Below are positions 23,043 to 27,812 of a DNA stretch of 27,812 nucleotides, piece after piece. Each line of letters starts with the position of its first letter. Within the stretch, counting starts at the first letter, position 1. The stretch is from an uncultured Dorea sp. (GTDB lineage Bacteria > Bacillota > Clostridia > Lachnospirales > Lachnospiraceae). The stretch is from NCBI GenBank assembly GCA_910578495.1, contig CAJTRE010000032.1:1-27812 (forward strand), given 5' to 3'. The position numbers were made by a program, and so were the translations under genes. The notes beneath the pieces are model-generated. The model made no database searches. It was given only the letters and a program-made list of their open reading frames with translations, and was not told the origin of the DNA.

Positions 23043-23076
23043 TTTATCAATTTTTCAAATTATTTACTTTGATAAA
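23043..23076 (-). terminator. Possible terminator of the YiiX-like gene
   Basis: TTTATCAA (23043-23050) and TTGATAAA (23069-23076) pair over an 18-nt loop that includes the stop codon at 23060. GTTTTTAG follows on the minus strand. Weak A+T stem. Confidence 0.4.
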
Positions 23077-23842
23077 TTGATTTTGTACGATTTGATCCTT
23101 TAATATTATTAGGATATACTCCTTCACCTCCATTAGAGTCTAAATCCAATTTCCCTTTGAATTTCCATGCTTTCCACACTAATTCAGAACAGTTAAACTT
23201 TTTATTACTTGCAGGCGTATTTTCCTTATTATTAGCAAAATTCACATCATAAGCCCGACCAACTTGCGCTTTTGCCCATGCTGCAACAGATTTTCGTTTT
23301 TCAAGAGAATATCTTGTATTCCCATTCTTTTTTGTCACTACTTTATAAATAATAAACGGATACTCTTTCATTTTCTTTCCAACCGTTCTTGTTTTTACAC
23401 CATCTGACAGTGCCTCAGTAATTTTATTGTTTACCGTGTAAATACCAACATGATTGAAAGGAGTAAGCGGGTTATTGGTCCAGATAATATCTGCATATGC
23501 TGATTCTGGAATTTTCCTGTCCTTTTTAAGTGGACTATTTGATGACGAGTATGTTGCAACTTTTGAATCATTGTTTACCACGGAAAATCCATCTCTTTCT
23601 TCTATCATAGCTTCTACTTCGTCAGTAAATTCCTCACTATCAGACTCAAGTACACCATAATACTCACAATAATTCTCTACTGTTTCCAATTCTGCTATTT
23701 CCGTTATAGTATTTTCTTGTTTCTCCGATATTCCTTCATTTGCGAAACAATTTCCTGATAAACTAAATACGGCTACTCCCAAAAACATTACTCCAATTAC
23801 GATCTTTTTCTTCAAAAAAATTAAAACACTTTTAAAATTCAT
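23060..23842 (-). CDS. Secreted YiiX-like permuted NlpC/P60 (papain-fold) protein
   Basis: A 260-residue secreted protein. Residues 13-34 form a signal peptide (cut probably after CFA). An acidic propeptide-like region (35-110) follows, then a domain with the permuted NlpC/P60 order: ADIIWTNN (117-124), catalytic-type His131 in FNHVGIY, E143 in ITEA, and Cys218 in NCSELVWKAWKFKG, with GVYPNNIKGS near the end. In YiiX/YebB relatives these His and Cys residues form a thiol hydrolase, acting on cell-wall peptides or amide bonds. Substrate unknown. GGAAAGG lies 9 nt before the ATG. It is divergent from the padR operon, sharing a 160-bp intergenic region. Confidence 0.83.
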   Translation of the reverse strand: MNFKSVLIFLKKKIVIGVMFLGVAVFSLSGNCFANEGISEKQENTITEIAELETVENYCEYYGVLESDSEEFTDEVEAMIEERDGFSVVNNDSKVATYSSSNSPLKKDRKIPESAYADIIWTNNPLTPFNHVGIYTVNNKITEALSDGVKTRTVGKKMKEYPFIIYKVVTKKNGNTRYSLEKRKSVAAWAKAQVGRAYDVNFANNKENTPASNKKFNCSELVWKAWKFKGKLDLDSNGGEGVYPNNIKGSNRTKSIYQSK

Positions 23843-23897
23843 TTTAATTTACCTTTCCACATATTTGTATTTTCGACGCGTCTCTTTATTTGTCATT

Positions 23898-23926
23898 ATA
23901 CTAACCCTACATTATCATTTTGTCAA
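23898..23926 (-). promoter_or_regulatory. Promoter of the YiiX-like gene
   Basis: On the minus strand TTGACA (23921-23926) and TAGTAT (23898-23903) are spaced by 17 nt; TATAAT overlaps 3 bp further on. The neighbouring padR promoter begins 22 bp away, so a PadR dimer could affect both. Confidence 0.5.
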
Positions 23927-23948
23927 TACTATATTTTAATTCTATATA

Positions 23949-23976
23949 TTGATTTTAAAATTGAGTCTGCTATAAT
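23949..23976 (+). promoter_or_regulatory. padR operon promoter
   Basis: TTGATT (23949-23954), a 16-nt spacer and TATAAT (23971-23976), about 25 nt before the padR start. Confidence 0.65.
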
Positions 23977-24003
23977 TATAAACAAGAAAGGGAAATGCAC
24001 ACT

Positions 24004-24375
24004 ATGAATTCGACAAAATCACAACTAACAACCGGGTTGAAAAAAGCAACGATTGAAATGATGCTCTTAAAACTACTATCTGAATCTGATATGTACGGCT
24101 ACCAGATGACACAGGAACTCAAAAAGCGAAGTACCGGCATCTACACTTTATTAGAGGGTTCTATGTATCCGATTCTATACCGTTTGTCCGACCAGGAACA
24201 TGTCAGCTTTTATGAGAAAAAAGTCACCCAGAGACAATCAAGGGTGTATTACCACCTGGAGGAAAAGGGCGTTCAGTATTTGAAACAGCTTCTTTCGGAC
24301 TATGAACAATTTCTGGATGTTATCTCCTTTCTTCTCTATTCAGAGACAGGAGACGTCTATCAGGAAAGGCAATAG
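24004..24375 (+). CDS. PadR family transcriptional regulator
   Basis: A 123-residue PadR protein with the family winged helix: LTTGLKKATIEMMLLKLLSESDMYGYQMTQELKKRS (about 8-43), STGIYTLLEGSMYPILYRL (43-61, the recognition-helix segment) and the wing QRQSRVYYHLEEKGVQYLKQL (77-97). A short C-terminal helix could mediate dimers. The ATG at 24004 is chosen because AAAGGGAA would sit almost on the in-frame ATG at 23995; either is possible. It heads an operon with two HAAS-like membrane proteins, a pairing seen often for PadR regulators, and is divergent from a secreted hydrolase gene. Confidence 0.92.
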   Translation: MNSTKSQLTTGLKKATIEMMLLKLLSESDMYGYQMTQELKKRSTGIYTLLEGSMYPILYRLSDQEHVSFYEKKVTQRQSRVYYHLEEKGVQYLKQLLSDYEQFLDVISFLLYSETGDVYQERQ

Positions 24376-24411
24376 AGAGTTCTTATTGATAATAGCGGGA
24401 GAAGCAAGATT

Positions 24412-24780
24412 ATGGAAAAGTATTTAAAGAACTGCAAACGCCTGTTTCCAGTCTATGGCAAACAGGAGCGCCAATACTTAAAACGATTAAAAAGTCATAT
24501 TCAAGAGTATCAGTCAGAGAACGGCAACTGTACCTATGATGATCTGGCAGAACAATTTGGAACACCTACAGAAGTTATCAGCAGTTATTATCGCAGTACC
24601 GATTATAACGATTTATTGAAAAAAGTAAACTTTGTAAGATATGTTCGGATTTTGATGGTAGTTGTTATTAGCGCCGTAATTATATTTTTAGGCTGTAAAT
24701 CCTACACCCTTTATCAAGATTATTTACAAGAAAAAGAAGACTGTACTCTTTACGAGGAAATAACAATCGAAGAAGGCTAA
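24412..24780 (+). CDS. HAAS-like single-span membrane protein (first copy)
   Basis: A 122-residue protein. Residues 1-65 form a helical cytoplasmic domain with the pattern of HAAS-type signalling domains found next to PadR: YLKRLKSHIQEY (23-34), TYDDLAEQFGTPTEVISSYY (43-62). One membrane helix (about 76-96) and a short acidic outer tail follow. It resembles a family I recall as DUF6120; the name is not certain. GGGAG lies 9 nt before the ATG, 36 nt after padR. Such proteins may hold or release the regulator in response to envelope signals, which is inference. The gene at 24992 is a clear paralogue. Confidence 0.82.
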   Translation: MEKYLKNCKRLFPVYGKQERQYLKRLKSHIQEYQSENGNCTYDDLAEQFGTPTEVISSYYRSTDYNDLLKKVNFVRYVRILMVVVISAVIIFLGCKSYTLYQDYLQEKEDCTLYEEITIEEG

Positions 24781-24786
24781 ATTACT

Positions 24787-24978
24787 TTTTATTACGTAAC
24801 TATTCAGCCATGCACTGATATAGCAGACAGGATGTGCAAGCTTGCTTGCAACAGACTGTATGATATCATCAGCATATGGTGCTTAACCATAAACGAGAGT
24901 TTTAGCTGCGTAAGCAGCGTAAAGACTGTATAACAGTCGAAACTCGAGTTGTTATGGCTGAATAGTTATTTTATTACG
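24787..24978. mobile_element. MITE-like element, subfamily 2, with 10-bp target duplication
   Basis: The element proper (24797-24968, 172 bp) has perfect 15-bp terminal repeats TAACTATTCAGCCAT and ATGGCTGAATAGTTA. Exactly outside are direct repeats TTTTATTACG at 24787-24796 and 24969-24978. Inside are a left imperfect hairpin tipped by TGCAAGC/GCTTGCA, then GAGTTT (24897-24902) and AAACTC (24940-24945) closing hairpins GCTGC-GTAA-GCAGC (24905-24918) and GACTGT-ATA-ACAGTC (24924-24938). A GA/GA loop (24895-24896, 24946-24947) and AAC/GTT pairing lie outside. It separates the two HAAS-like genes and ends 23 nt before the second start codon. Confidence 0.9.
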
Positions 24979-24991
24979 GAGGATTCTCGTT

Positions 24992-25351
24992 ATGAGAAAA
25001 TATTTAAGAGACTGTAAGCGCTTATTTCCTGTACATGGAAGTTGTGAACGCGAATATTTGGAACGATTAAAAAGCCATATTCAAGAATATGCAGCAGAAC
25101 ACGAAAATTACAACTATGACGATTTGACAGCGCAATTCGGTACACCTGCCGAAGTAGCCGCCGATTATTATGACACTATAGACGACGACTATTTATTAAA
25201 AAGAATCAATTTCAAAGGGCACTGTCGTATTTTTGCGATTGTATTGCTTAGCCTGTCTCTTATATTTACAGGCTACAGAGCTTATATGATTCATCAAATA
25301 ATTGAACAAGATATCATTATTATTCCCGCTGAAACAATTGAGTACAAATAG
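24992..25351 (+). CDS. HAAS-like single-span membrane protein (second copy)
   Basis: A 119-residue paralogue of the protein encoded at 24412. Shared stretches include RLFPV (10-14), ERLKSHIQEY (25-34) and YDDLTAQFGTPAEVAADYY (44-62). A membrane helix (about 78-98) and a short tail ending PAETIEYK follow. CGGAGGA precedes the ATG, only 14 nt after the target duplication of the inserted element, so the insertion spared the ribosome site but may have changed expression. The secreted protein gene follows by 16 nt. Confidence 0.82.
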   Translation: MRKYLRDCKRLFPVHGSCEREYLERLKSHIQEYAAEHENYNYDDLTAQFGTPAEVAADYYDTIDDDYLLKRINFKGHCRIFAIVLLSLSLIFTGYRAYMIHQIIEQDIIIIPAETIEYK

Positions 25352-25367
25352 AAAGGAGAAATTCACT

Positions 25368-25838
25368 ATGAAACGATTGTATTGTTTAATTTTATGTTTA
25401 GTTCTAAGTATCTGCTATAGTTCAACTACGCTTGCTTCCGATTACACCGACAGTTCTACTACGATAGAAGTTCTGGACGATGGAAGTTATATTGAGACCA
25501 CAATAGAAACTACTCCTTCCATTAATCTGTTTGTCGTTACATCTACCAAAAGCGGCAAAAAAACCAGCTCCCATAAGGATAGTTCTGGTCGTACATTATG
25601 GAGTGTCACCGTAAACGGAACTTTCTCCTACAACGGTACGTCCTCCAAATGTACGTCCTCCACAATTTCTACTACCTGCCCAAGCAGCATGTGGAAACTA
25701 AGCGGTAAATCTGCAAGCAAATCCGGGGCAACTGCAACTGCATCAGTAGTTGGGAAAAAATATGGTAATGGTACTGTTACAAAAACTATAAATCGTTCCG
25801 TTAGCCTTACATGCAGTAAAACAGGAAAATTATCTTAA
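25368..25838 (+). CDS. Secreted Ser/Thr-rich protein of unknown function
   Basis: A 156-residue protein with a classical signal peptide (1-24, cut probably after LAS). The mature part is rich in Ser, Thr and Lys, with a beta-rich pattern: SGRTLWSVTVNGTFSYNGTSSKCTSS (about 73-98), STTCPSSMWKLSGKSASKSG and TVTKTINRSVSLTCSKTG. Three cysteines in the mature part. It resembles a family of small secreted Firmicutes proteins I recall as DUF6147; the name is uncertain. The start at 25368 is chosen because AAAGGAG lies 8 nt upstream and the signal peptide begins there. Last gene of the padR operon, before a strong terminator. Confidence 0.82.
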   Translation: MKRLYCLILCLVLSICYSSTTLASDYTDSSTTIEVLDDGSYIETTIETTPSINLFVVTSTKSGKKTSSHKDSSGRTLWSVTVNGTFSYNGTSSKCTSSTISTTCPSSMWKLSGKSASKSGATATASVVGKKYGNGTVTKTINRSVSLTCSKTGKLS

Positions 25839-25858
25839 TACTCAAAACGCACAGCAAA

Positions 25859-25893
25859 AATCCCATGGAAACATCGCATGGGATTCTTTTTTT
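25859..25893. terminator. Bidirectional terminator between padR operon and NptA-like gene
   Basis: AATCCCATG (25859-25867) and CATGGGATT (25877-25885) form a 9-bp stem with a 9-nt loop, followed by C and seven T on the plus strand. On the minus strand a shorter T-run follows (complement of the A-run at 25856-25860). Confidence 0.88.
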
Positions 25894-25929
25894 GCACAAA
25901 CCTTTTATAAACTTTTTTTCCATCTTAAT

Positions 25930-27564
25930 CTATCCCGCCAGCACTTCTTCTGCAATATTTCTCGCATGATCTGAAATACGCTCTACGCATACAAGTGCGT
26001 CTAAGAATACCACTCCTGCGTCTGTATTACATTCATTTCTTGCCAGACGTTTCATATGGCTGCTTCTAAGGTCAATCTCGTAATTGTCAACTTTCGTCTC
26101 TTTCTCGATAACTTTCAGCGCTTTCTCATGACTGTTTTCCTTGAATGCATCCAGTGCATACTCATAGCATTGCACTGTTTCATCAATCATATCTCTCAAG
26201 TTATTCACTGCCACATCTGAAAATTCTGCCTTTTTCTCATTCAGAGTTTCCGCAAACTCGGAGATATTCTCGCAGTAGTCGCTGATTCTCTCAATATCTG
26301 ATAATACCTGAAGAAGATGCGCCGTTGTCTGATGCTCTTTCTCACTGATTTGAAGTGAACCAAGCTTAATCGTATAATCAGTAATACCTGCGCACAGTCT
26401 GTCTACTGTACTCTCATCATCTCTGATCTGATCAATGTCATCTTGTTTTCTTGTATACAATACATCTTTTGCCAGCTCTATGGACTCTCTTACAATCTCA
26501 CCCATACGGATCGTCTCATTAATCACAGACTGAAGCGCAATACTTGGAGTCTCAAGCATACGGTCGTCCAGAAGAATCTTACTTCTGTCATTTTCTTTCT
26601 CATCCACATGTCCAATCTTTTTCGCCAACTTCACAATCCAATTAGAAACCGGGAATAAAAGAACCGTTGTCGCAATATTGAAAAATGTATGCACCGTACT
26701 AATCTGTGTCTGTGTAATCGTTCCAACTCCTGCCGCCGGATTGACCATCTGGAAATAAACGATTGCAAACACACTGAAGATCACCGTTCCGATAACGTTG
26801 AACAATAAGTGCATAAGAGCGGCAGATTTGGCGTTTTTCTTGGCACCAAGACTGGACAGGATGGCAGTTACACAAGTACCGATATTCTGTCCCATGATAA
26901 TGTAGATTGCCGCACTAAACGGAACCAGTCCCGCAGCCGCGAGACTCTGCAAGATACCTACAGAAGCTGACGAACTCTGGATAACCGCAGTTACAAGCGC
27001 CCCTGCAAGGATTCCAAGGAACGGATTCTTTCCCAGTGTAACAAAGAGATTTACAAATCCTTCTGACTCCTTAAGCGGCTCTACTGCCGTTGACATACTG
27101 GAAATTCCGATAAACAAAAGTCCAAAACCTACGATGATACTTGCAATTTCTTTAGAAGACCTTCTCTTCCCTGTCAGCATAATCACTACACCTACGATAA
27201 CTGCAACCGGGGCTATTTTTGCAGGACTTAAAAACTCTGCCCACTCTACGGAAGAGACAAGCCATCCGGTAACTGTCGTACCAACGTTCGCTCCCATGAT
27301 AACGCCCATCGCCTGTGTCAGATTCATAATTCCTGCGTTTACAAAACCAACGACCATGACTGTCGTCGCCGACGAACTTTGAATAACCGCTGTAATGACA
27401 GCTCCTAAAAGAACTCCCATGAGCTTATTCTTTGTAAGAACTTCAAGCAATGATTTCAGCTTATTGCCTGCCGCGTTCTCAAGTCCCTGTGCCATAATCT
27501 GCATACCGTAAATAAACATTCCCAATCCACCCGCAAATGGAATCAATATATCCAGGTAATTCAT
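25930..27564 (-). CDS. Na/phosphate cotransporter family protein with PhoU-like domain
   Basis: A 544-residue protein of the NptA/YjbB type. Two inverted Na_Pi_cotrans repeats contain the hallmark QSSSA motifs (VITAVIQSSSATTVMVVGF at about 60-78 and LVTAVIQSSSASVGIL at about 190-205) within eight to nine membrane segments (1-310). The cytoplasmic C-terminus (about 330-540) is a helical PhoU-like domain (ERISDYCENISEFAE, ERISDHARNIAEEVLAG). It is expected to carry sodium-coupled phosphate or a related anion; direction and substrate are not readable. The ATG at 27564 has AGGAGG 6 nt upstream; the in-frame TTG before it is not used. It is monocistronic. Confidence 0.93.
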   Translation of the reverse strand: MNYLDILIPFAGGLGMFIYGMQIMAQGLENAAGNKLKSLLEVLTKNKLMGVLLGAVITAVIQSSSATTVMVVGFVNAGIMNLTQAMGVIMGANVGTTVTGWLVSSVEWAEFLSPAKIAPVAVIVGVVIMLTGKRRSSKEIASIIVGFGLLFIGISSMSTAVEPLKESEGFVNLFVTLGKNPFLGILAGALVTAVIQSSSASVGILQSLAAAGLVPFSAAIYIIMGQNIGTCVTAILSSLGAKKNAKSAALMHLLFNVIGTVIFSVFAIVYFQMVNPAAGVGTITQTQISTVHTFFNIATTVLLFPVSNWIVKLAKKIGHVDEKENDRSKILLDDRMLETPSIALQSVINETIRMGEIVRESIELAKDVLYTRKQDDIDQIRDDESTVDRLCAGITDYTIKLGSLQISEKEHQTTAHLLQVLSDIERISDYCENISEFAETLNEKKAEFSDVAVNNLRDMIDETVQCYEYALDAFKENSHEKALKVIEKETKVDNYEIDLRSSHMKRLARNECNTDAGVVFLDALVCVERISDHARNIAEEVLAG

Positions 27565-27612
27565 TGTTTTCCTCCTAAAATACAATTCTTTTACAATTTA
27601 CTCACCTTTTTT

Positions 27613-27641
27613 ACAATACCATCTGCCGGCATAAAAAACAA
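27613..27641 (-). promoter_or_regulatory. Promoter of the Na/phosphate cotransporter gene
   Basis: On the minus strand TTGTTT (27636-27641) and TATTGT (27613-27618) are spaced by 17 nt, with TG before the -10 (extended -10). The MITE-like element starts 10 bp upstream of the -35. Confidence 0.55.
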
Positions 27642-27650
27642 CTATTTTTT

Positions 27651-27812
27651 GTAACAGTTCAGCCATAGTCGGTAAAATAAGCGAATCATGCTTGCATGAA
27701 TGAGTGTTTTTATCGACTATGAGCGGAGCGCCAGATTATGAGCAAAAATAGTTGCGTAGCAACGAATAGCACGTTAGTGCGGTTTTGCGAATGGCGCAGG
27801 CTGAACTGTTAC
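27651..27812. mobile_element. MITE-like element, subfamily 1, copy 2
   Basis: A 162-bp copy of the element at 22396-22557, with perfect 14-bp terminal repeats GTAACAGTTCAGCC (27651-27664) and GGCTGAACTGTTAC (27799-27812). The window ends on the last base of the repeat, so the right flank and any target duplication cannot be seen. The closing stem GCAAAA (27742-27747) / TTTTGC (27783-27788) and both inner hairpins are present; GCAC-GTTA-GTGC is fully paired here. Confidence 0.88.

Overview
The window looks like a chromosomal contig from a gut-type Lachnospiraceae (Clostridia). Moderate-to-low G+C, strong AGGAGG-type ribosome binding sites, and the gene set (NanE/NanA, Tex, YitT, RelQ-like synthetase, an SfsA-MutY fusion, a HAAS/PadR module) all fit. 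This assignment is inference from gene content; no rRNA or tRNA gene is present. The right end stops exactly at the terminus of a repeated element and the left end cuts through a gene, as expected for assembly breaks at repeats.

Layout. 1-1215: a sialic acid unit (nanE then nanA, leftward) behind a promoter with two similar operator-like boxes. 1413-5762: a leftward block with a DUF362 ferredoxin-like protein, a YitT-family membrane protein and the Tex RNA-binding protein. 5796-8989: a rightward envelope-lipid unit (TetR regulator, diacylglycerol-kinase-like lipid kinase, glycerophosphodiesterase, PAP2-type phosphatase). 9059-12209: leftward sfsA-mutY fusion, small alarmone synthetase and cobO. 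cobO is preceded by five 74-bp tandem repeats. 12690-13754: a lone PTS EIIC-type permease, divergent from a small acidic protein. 14250-17935: an ABC ATPase / secreted CARDB-like protein / MacB-FtsX permease operon with overlapping genes. 18034-19201: a small conserved protein and a nitroreductase. 19229-22371: an uncharacterised cluster of small membrane proteins, a membrane-anchored protein and a lipoprotein gene broken by an in-frame stop, driven by two near-identical promoters. 22396-23059: a MITE-like element and a gene-poor decayed stretch. 23060-25838: a secreted YiiX/NlpC-P60-like protein, divergent from PadR, two HAAS-like membrane proteins (separated by another MITE-like insertion) and a secreted Ser/Thr-rich protein. 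25930-27564: a Na/phosphate cotransporter-PhoU protein. 27651-27812: another copy of the MITE-like element.

The two most unusual signals are RNA-like. (1) The 74-bp repeats lie directly upstream of the cobO ribosome binding site. Read in the cobO sense, each unit can fold into hairpins capped by GAAA and GUAA tetraloops, and copy differences mostly keep the pairing. (2) Three short elements with terminal inverted repeats fall into two sequence-divergent subfamilies. Both can fold into the same shape: a long hairpin, then a stem with a GA/GA internal loop that closes a two-hairpin junction. One has a perfect 10-bp target duplication.
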